Below, piece by piece: positions 1 to 7,200 of a stretch of DNA of 7,283 nucleotides (within the stretch, counting starts at the first letter, position 1; each line of letters begins with the position of its first letter). The stretch is from Hyphomonas sp. GTDB lineage: Bacteria > Pseudomonadota > Alphaproteobacteria > Caulobacterales > Hyphomonadaceae. Both the position numbers and the translations under genes were made by a program. The DNA lies in contig JARFRJ010000040.1 in the NCBI GenBank assembly GCA_029287305.1, positions 1 to 7,283 of the forward strand, given 5' to 3'. The notes under the pieces were generated by a model, which was not told where the DNA came from, made no database searches, and saw nothing but the letters and a program-made list of their open reading frames with translations.

Positions 1-1112
1 TGTCCGCGCGACAGGCTGATCGCGCGGCCAACATTTTCGCTAAGGTGGGTGAACCGGGTCAGCGCGATTTCAGGCTTATCTATAAACCGTAGGGCAATCC
101 AGCCGGCCATCCATTCTGCCTCGGCAAAGTCCAGTCCTGAACTCAACCCGTGCGAGGCGGCCAGGCGATAGGCAATATCATATTTTTTCTCTTTCAGTGC
201 GGTGCGCACAGCCAGCCGCCGTTCTTTCCAGAGATTATCGCGGCCAGATTGAGGCACATCTTTCCCATCAATATTGAGTAACAGCTCCGTCGCACCCGCT
301 TGATTGCGGGCGCGTTGACGGCGCCATTTAGCACGCTCATACAATAATCCAGGATTGGACTGTAACCTGTCTGGCACAGCCCGAATAAGCGCATCGACCC
401 CTGAGCTATAGCGGATCAGAGCTTTACGCGCGGCAATCAATTTACGATAATCCGAGGACACCAAAGACACAATGCGGTCGACCTGACCCACTTGACGCCC
501 CCAGAGCAAAAACTCAACCCGCATTTCATGCTCAGCTTGTGAGAGCTTTGAACCAAATTTGGTCAATATTGTTTTTTCATCCGCCCGGCTGAGATAATGT
601 TCAGCCCAAACCTCTTTGATAAGGCGAAGCGCGTCATCTGTCTGACCCGCCCCGTCCAGCGCGACAGCATAAATAATCTTGCCCTTGCCGGATATGGGCG
701 CCTCATATGTTTCAAACCAATCTATAATCTGGCTATGTGAGCGCGGCGCTTCGGCCAAAACCGCTTCTGCATTAATTTTCAGACGACGATAATACGGCCA
801 GTCCGCTAGGCGCTGCAAAGCCAGAGACATATATTCTAGGTCTGCATTTTTCCCGGCTCCATTGACATAGCGCCATAAGATAAGATCGGCCAAAGCCGGG
901 TCTGTTGCCTGAGCGTGCAAGCCTTTGACAGATTGCCAGTCCTGGCTTCTGGCATGCTCAAAAGCGCTGAGATAAATCTCTGCGTCTTCTGGCGACAAGA
1001 TGGCTGAGCTATACAAGACCGTTGGCTTGGCACTTGGTGGCAAGGGAGCCGCATAGGCCAAGCCCGGCAGAACCGGCAAAAGCAGAAAACTGGCAAATAA
1101 AAGAAGTTTCAT
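1..1112 (-). CDS. slt: Soluble lytic murein transglycosylase, N-terminal part (cut by window edge)
   Basis: Periplasmic enzyme that cleaves the MurNAc-GlcNAc bond of peptidoglycan to give 1,6-anhydromuropeptides (family knowledge). My translation of the minus strand is open from ATG at 1112 to the window edge, giving 370 codons. It begins MKLLLFASFLLLPVLPGLAYA, a signal peptide with a likely cleavage after AYA (residue 21). The rest is alpha-helical and rich in Ala, Leu and Arg, as in the Slt70 superhelical U domain. The last 40 or so residues (EAEWMAGWIALRF, then FTHLSENVGRAISLSRG) match the segment that precedes the AYW-type motif in alphaproteobacterial Slt proteins. The C-terminal catalytic domain with its Glu-Ser motif lies outside the window, so activity cannot be judged. 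I chose this start because the signal peptide begins there; no clear Shine-Dalgarno precedes it. A TATACT box on the minus strand (1127-1122) would give an almost leaderless mRNA, which is weak evidence. The gene is divergent from dapA. Confidence 0.85.
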   Translation of the reverse strand, partial: MKLLLFASFLLLPVLPGLAYAAPLPPSAKPTVLYSSAILSPEDAEIYLSAFEHARSQDWQSVKGLHAQATDPALADLILWRYVNGAGKNADLEYMSLALQRLADWPYYRRLKINAEAVLAEAPRSHSQIIDWFETYEAPISGKGKIIYAVALDGAGQTDDALRLIKEVWAEHYLSRADEKTILTKFGSKLSQAEHEMRVEFLLWGRQVGQVDRIVSLVSSDYRKLIAARKALIRYSSGVDALIRAVPDRLQSNPGLLYERAKWRRQRARNQAGATELLLNIDGKDVPQSGRDNLWKERRLAVRTALKEKKYDIAYRLAASHGLSSGLDFAEAEWMAGWIALRFIDKPEIALTRFTHLSENVGRAISLSRG

Positions 1113-1210
1113 GGACAAAACAGTATATGTGTTGAATTTAGAGCTAAGGAATGACGAGCATAAAATCTGTGAAACAGAAAACCGGTTCCCCCTTTGCCTG
1201 TAAATGCTTT

Positions 1211-1235
1211 AGTGTACACTCATGCCAGATTGGCA
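1211..1235. promoter_or_regulatory. Two adjacent inverted repeats, possible operator
   Basis: A perfect 10 bp palindrome AGTGTACACT lies at 1211-1220. Two bases later comes a perfect inverted repeat, TGCCA-GAT-TGGCA (1223-1235). The right arm of the second repeat is part of the proposed -35 hexamer of dapA, so a protein bound there could block RNA polymerase; bound at the first palindrome it could activate or act on the divergent slt promoter. The regulator is unknown and no regulator gene is in the window. The palindromes are seen directly; the operator role is inference. Confidence 0.35.
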
Positions 1236-1258
1236 GGGAAGTGAAATTTACATAAGAT
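1230..1258 (+). promoter_or_regulatory. Probable promoter of dapA-smpB
   Basis: TTGGCA (1230-1235) matches the -35 consensus at five of six bases. It is followed after 17 bp by TAAGAT (1253-1258), which matches the -10 at four of six. Transcription would start near 1265 and leave a leader of about 25 bases. This is a match by eye to the E. coli consensus, and alphaproteobacterial promoters are often looser. Confidence 0.45.
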
Positions 1259-1278
1259 TTATATAAGAAATCTATCTT

Positions 1279-1283
1279 GGAAG
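1279..1283 (+). promoter_or_regulatory. Ribosome binding site of dapA
   Basis: GGAAG lies six bases before the ATG at 1290, a normal Shine-Dalgarno spacing. It supports this start codon, as does the N-terminal match to the DapA family. Confidence 0.6.
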
Positions 1284-1289
1284 TTTGCG

Positions 1290-2174
1290 ATGTTTAAAAA
1301 TGCCATACCCGCCTTAATAACGCCCTTTAAAGACAGTCAAATTGACGAAAATGCCTATCGCGATTTAATTGAGCGGCAAATCCAGGCTGGGGCCTCAGCG
1401 CTTGTCCCGGTGGGGACAACTGGCGAATCAGCGACCCTTTCCCATGATGAGCACCGCCGCGCTGTGCATATCTGCATAGAGGCCGCCGCTGGACGCATTC
1501 CCGTCATCGCCGGATGCGGGTCAAATTCTACTCAGGAAGCGATGGAGCTGGTTACCTATGCCAAATGGGCCGGTGCAGATGCCGCCCTTGTGGTCTGCCC
1601 CTATTATAATCGTCCCTGTCAAAATGGGCTTTATGCACATTTTAAAACGATTAATAATGCCGTCGCCTTGCCGCTCTTCCTGTATAATGTGCCAAGCCGG
1701 ACCGCCTCTGATATTCTGCCTGAAACGGTCGGAAAATTGGCCAAACTGCCAAATATTATCGGTATCAAGGATGCCACTTCCGATCTGAAACGGGTGACAG
1801 AACATCGCCTCTATGCGGGCGAAGACTTCATCCAGCTCTCCGGGGATGATCCAAGTGCCCTTGGCCACCGGGCCATGGGCGGTGTTGGATGTATTTCTGT
1901 CACGGCCAATGTTGCGCCTGAACACCTTGTCGCCATGCATGAGGCGGCTTCTAAAGGAGACTATGAGAGGGCCCGTTCTATCGAGCTAAACCTGATAGAA
2001 TTGCATAAAGCCCTGTTTATCAGCCCAAGCCCCGGGCCAACCAAATATGCCCTTTCCAAGCTCGGCCTGTGTCATCCGGATGTGCGCTTGCCGGTTATGC
2101 CTCCAAATGCACAAGAATGCGCTATCATTGATAAGGTCGTGCAAGCCGCCCTGTTTAACCAGAGAGCCCAATGA
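1290..2174 (+). CDS. dapA: 4-hydroxy-tetrahydrodipicolinate synthase
   Basis: Cytoplasmic class I aldolase-type TIM barrel that condenses pyruvate with aspartate 4-semialdehyde, the first committed step of lysine and diaminopimelate synthesis. At 294 residues it has the usual family length (E. coli 292), and the catalytic set is complete at positions one lower than in E. coli. VGTTGES carries Thr43 and Thr44, YYNRP carries Tyr106, LYNVPSR carries Tyr132 and Arg137, and GIKDAT carries the Schiff-base lysine Lys160. The GDD and SVTAN segments further on are also typical. Asn-acetylneuraminate lyase and other barrel relatives are less likely because the Thr-Thr-Tyr triad and the Arg that binds the semialdehyde carboxyl are all present. 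The stop codon overlaps the start of smpB by ATGA, so the two are probably cotranscribed and translationally coupled. The divergent Slt acts on the wall polymer that DapA helps to supply. Confidence 0.98.
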   Translation: MFKNAIPALITPFKDSQIDENAYRDLIERQIQAGASALVPVGTTGESATLSHDEHRRAVHICIEAAAGRIPVIAGCGSNSTQEAMELVTYAKWAGADAALVVCPYYNRPCQNGLYAHFKTINNAVALPLFLYNVPSRTASDILPETVGKLAKLPNIIGIKDATSDLKRVTEHRLYAGEDFIQLSGDDPSALGHRAMGGVGCISVTANVAPEHLVAMHEAASKGDYERARSIELNLIELHKALFISPSPGPTKYALSKLGLCHPDVRLPVMPPNAQECAIIDKVVQAALFNQRAQ

Positions 2175-2641
2175 ACAAGAAAACAGGGCGCAGTGACGGT
2201 CTGATCGCAGAGAACCGGGCCGCCCGGCGCAATTATGAGGTTGAAGACACGCTGGAAGCGGGCATCATGCTGCTCGGCTCTGAGGTGAAATCACTTCGGC
2301 AAGGCAAGGCGAATATTGCCGAAAGCTATGTCAGTCATGAGGCCGGTGAATTATGGCTGATCAATTGCGATATACCCATATATACCGAGGCCAACCGCTT
2401 TAACCACAGTCCCAAACGCAAGCGCAAACTCCTGGTCAAAGCGCGTGAACGCGCCCGTCTTGCGCAAGCCATAGAGCGTCAGGGCCGCACAATTATACCG
2501 CTCAAACTATATTTCAATCAGCGCGGTCTGGCCAAACTTCTCATCGGTCTGGCCACAGGTCGACGGGCACCTGACAAACGCCAAGTCGAGAAAAAGCGCG
2601 AATGGGATCGCCAGAAAGCCCGTCTCTTGCGCGAGCGCTAA
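2171..2641 (+). CDS. smpB: SsrA-binding protein SmpB
   Basis: Small RNA-binding protein that escorts tmRNA (SsrA) to stalled ribosomes for trans-translation. It is 156 residues, the usual length. Family signatures in order: [20 protein letters not shown] near residues 13-32, [19 protein letters not shown] (36-54), [18 protein letters not shown] (71-88), [12 protein letters not shown] (126-137), and the basic C-terminal tail [15 protein letters not shown] that occupies the mRNA channel of the ribosome. In the fifth element the common AKGKK stretch is replaced by ATGRR, while the following DKR is kept. The ATG overlaps the dapA stop (ATGA) and only a weak AGAGAG lies upstream, which fits translational coupling. 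The gene for tmRNA is not visible in the window; in Alphaproteobacteria it is usually a separate two-piece gene elsewhere. Confidence 0.98.
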   Translation: MNKKTGRSDGLIAENRAARRNYEVEDTLEAGIMLLGSEVKSLRQGKANIAESYVSHEAGELWLINCDIPIYTEANRFNHSPKRKRKLLVKARERARLAQAIERQGRTIIPLKLYFNQRGLAKLLIGLATGRRAPDKRQVEKKREWDRQKARLLRER

Positions 2642-2679
2642 CGCCCATTGGAACATGTTCAAGATGCCGCGCAAGGCGA

Positions 2680-2795
2680 GGCGCAAAATGGGGCAATTTT
2701 GTCCGAATAAGGTGCAAATCGCGCCAAAAGTGTGCCCCTAGGGTGCATTTTTGACGCATTTAGGTTCACTTTGGGGCACTGTTTTTGAGAAAAAT
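2680..2795. other. Helically phased A/T-tract block, possible curved DNA
   Basis: G/C-rich and A/T-rich blocks alternate with a period close to 10 bp. The A/T blocks are AAAAT 2685, AATTTT 2695, AATAA 2706, AAAT 2716, AAAA 2726, ATTTTT 2747, ATTTA 2758, ACTTT 2768, TTTTT 2782 and AAAAA 2790. Between 2726 and 2747 one position is taken by a CCCTAGGG palindrome (2736-2743). Related hexamers GGCGCA, GGGGCA, GGTGCA, GGTGCA, GGTTCA and GGGGCA start at 2680, 2690, 2711, 2742, 2763 and 2773, so their spacings are 10, 21, 31, 21 and 10. Such phasing is known to bend DNA. It could serve the upstream region of the efflux promoter or a nucleoid protein. The pattern is directly seen; the role is inference. 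Confidence 0.5.
2732..2786 (+). terminator. Possible terminator after smpB
   Basis: GTGCCCC (2732-2738) pairs perfectly with GGGGCAC (2773-2779) and is followed, after TG, by a run of five T. The 34-base interior could fold weakly (CCTA with TAGG, TGC with GCA). The large loop and the distance of about 90 bases from the smpB stop make this uncertain. A smaller hairpin, CAAAAT/ATTTTG around GGGGCA (2684-2701), is A/T-paired and weaker. No classical GC-rich terminator is closer to smpB. Confidence 0.25.
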
Positions 2796-3128
2796 ACAAT
2801 AATTACAAGGCATAAAAATCCTAAAAGCTCGTTTTTCAAAAATTAAATTTGTTGAACCGGATTTAGCGCTCATATGAATTGTCCCTTATAGCTTATCATG
2901 ACTCTACACCCATTGCACAATGCCTAGAGAGATTGCAGATAAAAATATTTATACGTATCAAAGCGAGAGTATTTAAAAGGGCAAAAAAAACGGCCCTGTC
3001 GACATATTTCGCTAAACATTTGTGCCTTTCTTCAGTATTCATAAAAATGGCGCGTATGTTCGATACCTGCCAAAATCACACGACAATATTGCAATTCGAC
3101 ATCACAATACGGCAAAAATGAGCTAAAT

Positions 3129-4223
3129 GTGCGCTATTCCATCTTGACCGCCCTATTCGTTTTCCTTGCTTTGGCGGGGTATTTTACGATCCGTACTCTG
3201 ACACAGCCCCCTTCTGAGGCGGCGCGGGCCAATGGGCAAGCGCTCTCTGTGGCGGAGCGTGAAGCAGAACAGAATAAAACACTGCCAAAAGTCGTTATAA
3301 GGGAGGTTTTTGCCCGCCCGCATGACCTTTATCTGACCCTATCAGGGCGCACCGCAGCCAATCGCACGGTGACAGTGCGCGCGGCAACGTCAGGCACTGT
3401 GATTGAAGCGCCGCAATTGGAAGGCAAATCTGTCCCCGCCGGACGCCTGCTTTGCCGTCTGGATGTCGAAACCCGTCAGGCTGTGGTCAGGGAGGCCGAA
3501 GCCCGGCTAAAAGCCCAGCAGGTCGATTATGACGCCGCCCGCACCCTTACCGAGAAAGGATGGGCCTCCGCCAATCGTATCAATGCGGCGCGGGCCAATC
3601 TGGAAGCCGCCGAGGCCGGCCTTGACAGCGCCCAAATTGAGCTGAAACGCACCCAAATCCAGGCCCCCTTTTCAGGCATTTTTGAGACACGTCTTGCTGA
3701 AAAAGGGGATTTTTTAACCCCTGGCGGGGCCTGCGGACTGTTGACCGATCTTGATCCGCTGATCATTGAAACGCAGGTGAGCGAAACCTATGCACAGATT
3801 TTGACAGAAGACAGTCCTGTAACCGTGCGTATTCTGAACGGTGCAGCGCTGCCCGGAAAAATCACCTATGTGGCCCGCACCGCGGATCCGGCAACCCGCA
3901 CCTTCCAGGTTAAAATCTCTCTTGCCAATGAGGGGTTCAAGCGCCCAGCAGGCCTGACCAGTCATGTCCGCATCGGGCTCGGCCAAAGTGACGCCACGCT
4001 GCTCTCCGCCGCCCTGCTAACCTTGAATGATGCAGGTGTCCTCGGCATTCGCCATCTGGATGCGCAAAACAGAGTGATATTCACCCCTGTCAATGTGGTA
4101 GATGAGGCTGCGGACGGGGTCTGGGTAACCGGGCTGGCGGCTCGTACCCGCGCTATCTCGGTCGGACAAGAATATATCCAGGAAAATATAATCGCTCGCC
4201 CCGTGCGCGAAGAGGATTTGTGA
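3129..4223 (+). CDS. RND efflux membrane fusion protein (periplasmic adaptor)
   Basis: Periplasmic adaptor (HlyD/AcrA family) that would link the downstream inner-membrane RND pump to an outer-membrane channel. It has 364 residues. Residues 4-20 are a hydrophobic anchor or uncleaved signal with no lipobox cysteine, so it is probably membrane-anchored rather than a lipoprotein. Residues 80-112 (VTVRAATSGTVIEAP, then GKSVPAGRLLCRLD) form the first lipoyl half. Residues 113-175 are an Ala/Glu/Arg-rich alpha-helical hairpin, and TQIQAPFSGIFE (175-186) is the second lipoyl half. Beta-barrel and membrane-proximal domains follow, including TYVARTADPATRTFQVKI (246-263). The start is GTG: it is the only conventional start codon in frame between the upstream stop (3042-3044) and the hydrophobic segment. 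The ATG at 3127 is in another frame and ends after six codons. No clear Shine-Dalgarno precedes it. The permease starts 4 bp after its stop. The substrate cannot be inferred. Confidence 0.93.
   Translation: MRYSILTALFVFLALAGYFTIRTLTQPPSEAARANGQALSVAEREAEQNKTLPKVVIREVFARPHDLYLTLSGRTAANRTVTVRAATSGTVIEAPQLEGKSVPAGRLLCRLDVETRQAVVREAEARLKAQQVDYDAARTLTEKGWASANRINAARANLEAAEAGLDSAQIELKRTQIQAPFSGIFETRLAEKGDFLTPGGACGLLTDLDPLIIETQVSETYAQILTEDSPVTVRILNGAALPGKITYVARTADPATRTFQVKISLANEGFKRPAGLTSHVRIGLGQSDATLLSAALLTLNDAGVLGIRHLDAQNRVIFTPVNVVDEAADGVWVTGLAARTRAISVGQEYIQENIIARPVREEDL
4211..4216 (+). promoter_or_regulatory. Ribosome binding site of the RND permease
   Basis: AGAGGA lies inside the last codons of the fusion protein gene, 11 bases before the ATG at 4228. 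It supports that start and coupled translation of the two pump genes. Confidence 0.5.
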
Positions 4224-4227
4224 CCAT

Positions 4228-7200
4228 ATGCATTCCCTGATTGACGGCGCGATTGACAAGGCCAGAATGATTGTCGTCATTCTGTTGTCGGCTCTGATTG
4301 CCGGAAGCCTGACCTATATTAATATTCCCAAGGAATCTGACCCTGAAGTTGCCGTCCCCTATGTCGGCGTCACGGTTACCCTGCCTGGCGTCTCGCCAGA
4401 AGATAGTGAGCGTTTGATTGTCCGCCCACTAGAAACCCAATTACAAACGCTGGAAGGTTTGAAAGAATATACCAGCCTCGCCGCAGAAGGGGTTGGCTTG
4501 GTCACCCTCGAATTTGAAAACAGTTTCGATCCGGAACAGGCCTTTCTGGATACTCAGGAAAAAGTGGATTTGGCCGAGCGCGACATGCCTGCCAGTATTG
4601 ATGCGCCTGTTTTGCAAGAGATTAATACCGCGCTTTTCCCGATATTGGTGGTCAATCTATATGGGGATGTCCCCGAACGCGGGCTCAATCAGATCGCCCA
4701 AAGCCTCAAAAATGATCTGGAAGCCCTGCCGGGCGTCCTAGAGGCTAATATTCGTGGCAATCGTGAGGAAGTTTTGGAGATTCTCATCGATCCTCTAAAG
4801 TTGGAAACCTATAATATTTCCTATCAGGAAATCTTGCAGGCCATCTCGGCCAATAATCAGCTTATTCCAGCCGGACGCATTGATACCGGGGCCGGGCGCT
4901 TCCCGGTCAAGGTTCCCAGCCTCATTCGCGCCGCCGAAGATGCTTGGGGCCTGCCGATCCGCAAATCGGGCGACACGGTTATCACTCTGAAAGATGTCGC
5001 TGATATTCGCCGCACATTTAAAGACCGTGAAGTTTATGGCCAGTTTAATGGCCAGAACGCGCTCGGAATTCAAATTGTCAAACGCGCGGGCGCGAATATT
5101 CTGTCCACGGTTGAGGAGGTCAAAGGCGTGATTGAGGCCTCAGAGGAAAGCTGGCCTGATACGCTAAAAGTTGCTCTGTCCTCTGATATTTCAACCCAGA
5201 TTGAAAGTCAGTTTGGTCAATTGCAGGCGGCCATTATGACCGCCATCCTTCTTGTCATGATTATTGTTGTGGCGGCGCTGAATTTGCGCTCTGCAGCTCT
5301 GGTCGGGGTGGCTATCCCGTCTTCTTTTGTCGTCTCCTTCCTGCTTTTGGGAGCGATGGGCTTCACGCTCAATACAATGGTGATGTTTGGCATGCTGATC
5401 GCGGTTGGCATTTTGGTGGATGGCGCGATTGTCGTGGTCGAATATGCCGACCGCAAAATGGCGGAAGGCTTGAATAAGGTCGACGCCTATCGGATGGCCG
5501 CCAAACGCATGTTCTGGCCGATTGTCGCCTCCAATGCGACCACGCTTGCCGCCTTTGTGCCTTTCCTGTTCTGGAATTCCCTACTTGGCGAATTTATGTC
5601 CTATCTGCCAATCACCTTGATTTTCGTTCTCACCTCTTCCTTGATTATGGCCCTGATTTTCCTGCCTGTTCTGGGCTCCATATTTGGCGGCAGAGGCAGC
5701 ACGCCAGATAAGACAAGCAGGCTGACAGCATTGTCCGGCGAAGGGGCGGGCCCGTTGCAGGCTGAAGGCTGGTTAGGGCGCTATGCTGGCCTGACGCGGA
5801 CCCTGATCCGCCGGCCCCTAATGGTGACGGGCGGGGCCTTTGGGGCCATTGGCCTGGTTTTCTTCTGGTTCAGCCAGACCCAGCACCCAACCGAACTGTT
5901 TCTGGATTTGGAGCCGGAAGAGGTGTTCGTCTTTGTCAGTGGGCAGGGCAGCCTCTCTGCCGAGGAGGAATTTAAAATTGTCTCCCGCGTGCAGGACGCC
6001 GCTTTGCAAGTGCCCGGCGTGCGCAGCCTGTCCATGACATCCGGTAATCCGGCAGGAGAATTCAGACCCTTTGGTACGTCTGGGCCGACCGATACAATCG
6101 GCTCGCTTCTCGTCACGCTGCAAACCCGTATGTACGGTTATAATGGTCGAACCGCTGAAGCCGATCTACGCAAAGCGGTGGAAGCTATTCCCGGCGCGCG
6201 GATTGAAATCAATGTACGACAGCAAGGCCCACCAACGGGCAAGGATGTCCAAATCTCTGTGCGTTCAGAGGATCATGATCGCCTGATCGAGGTCTCCGAG
6301 ACAATCCGCCAGCGCTTGGACAATGATCCAGAGCTGCGCGAAATTGATGATACCCGGTCCCTGCCCGGCATAGAATATGAAATTCAGGTGGACCGCGCCG
6401 AAGCGGGCAAATATGGCGTGGATGTCACAGAGATTGGCCGGGTCGTCCAATTGGTCACCAATGGCGTGTTAAGCGGAATATATCGCCCTTTTGACGCGCT
6501 GGAAGAGGTCGAAATTCGCACAAGACTTCCAGAAGCCTATCGCGGTGTGGCGGCGCTGGATACGCTGCGTATTGCGACGCCAGCCGGCCAAGTGCCGCTC
6601 TCCAATTTTGTCACACGCGTGCCCAAGCCGCGTGTCTCTGTGATTAATCGGCGTCAGGGCTTGCGCGAAATTTCCCTGAGGGCCAATGCCATTGAACAGG
6701 GTCAGGGCGCGGCCAAGGTTGAAGAGTTAAAAGACTGGATCGCGTCTAGCGGTCTGGATCAAGGCGTTCAAATTACATTTGAAGGCGCCGATGAAGACGC
6801 GGCTGAGGCGGCGGCCTTTTTTCAGATTGCCGCTTTTTCGGCGCTGTTCCTGATGGCGGTGATCTTGCTCTGGGAATTTAACAATTTCTATCATGTTATT
6901 TTGACCCTGATGGCAGTTGTCCTGTCGACCACAGGCGTTCTGATCGGAATACAGCTCTTCCTGCCCTATATTTCCGTTCTGATGATTGGCACGGGCATTG
7001 TCGCTTTGGCCGGAATTGTGGTCAATAATAATATTGTCCTGATCGATACGTTTCAGCGCCTCAAAAAAACTGGCCGCAGCGCTGAGGATGCCGCGATTAT
7101 GGCGGCGGCCCAGCGTATTCGTCCGATCCTCTTGACCACAGCGACGACCATATGCGGCCTGCTGCCAATGATGTATCAGATGAATGTCAATTTTGCCTCT

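Larger units (their letters stand above)
1113..1289. other. Divergent slt/dapA intergenic region
   Basis: This 177 bp gap separates two divergent genes and must hold the promoters of both. On the dapA side there is a reasonable sigma-70-like promoter and two adjacent perfect inverted repeats, listed separately. On the slt side only a weak TATACT box (minus strand 1127-1122) is visible, with no good -35. An 8 bp palindrome AACCGGTT lies at 1180-1187, which may be chance. I see no short gene here. Confidence 0.7.
2642..3128. other. Long intergenic region between smpB and the efflux operon
   Basis: About 490 bases with no convincing gene. The first part (about 2680-2795) has helically phased A/T and G/C blocks, listed separately. 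From about 2790 onward the sequence is markedly AT-rich, unlike its flanks, as expected of a promoter region. Candidate signals are weak. TTGCAG (2933-2938), 17 bp, then TATCAA (2956-2961) could be a promoter for the efflux operon. An imperfect palindrome (2948-2961) overlaps its -10. GAACATGTTC (2651-2660) and CAATATTG (3084-3091) are short perfect palindromes. An open frame at 2879-3121 is discussed under rejected items. Confidence 0.6.

Noticed and set aside
1521..1940. Minus-strand open frame of 139 codons
   Set aside because: It lies antisense to dapA, which has its full catalytic set, and shows no motif of its own.
2651..2660. GAACATGTTC as a LexA (SOS) box
   Set aside because: Alphaproteobacterial LexA sites are GTTC-N7-GTTC direct repeats, and the Gram-positive type is CGAAC-N4-GTTCG. 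This palindrome has only two bases between its half-sites and lies just after smpB, so it fits neither.
2541..2759. Minus-strand open frame of 72 codons overlapping the end of smpB
   Set aside because: About half of it is antisense to the well-supported smpB tail and the rest covers the phased block. It has no recognisable domain and no ribosome binding site.
2978..2997. AGGGC/GCCCT hairpin as a terminator
   Set aside because: The stem is only five pairs with a ten-base A-rich loop, and no T-run follows on either strand. It also lies in the presumed upstream region of the efflux operon.
2879..3121. Open frame of 80 codons with a TTG start, just upstream of the fusion protein gene
   Set aside because: It has a rare start codon, no Shine-Dalgarno, AT-driven Ile/Lys/Phe-rich composition unlike the neighbouring genes, and no recognisable motif. 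It sits where the efflux promoter is expected. I cannot exclude a small protein, but nothing supports one.
2642..3128. tmRNA gene (ssrA) next to smpB
   Set aside because: I looked for a tRNA-like acceptor end with CCA, a T-arm GTTCGA-type motif and an ANDNYA-like tag reading frame and found none.
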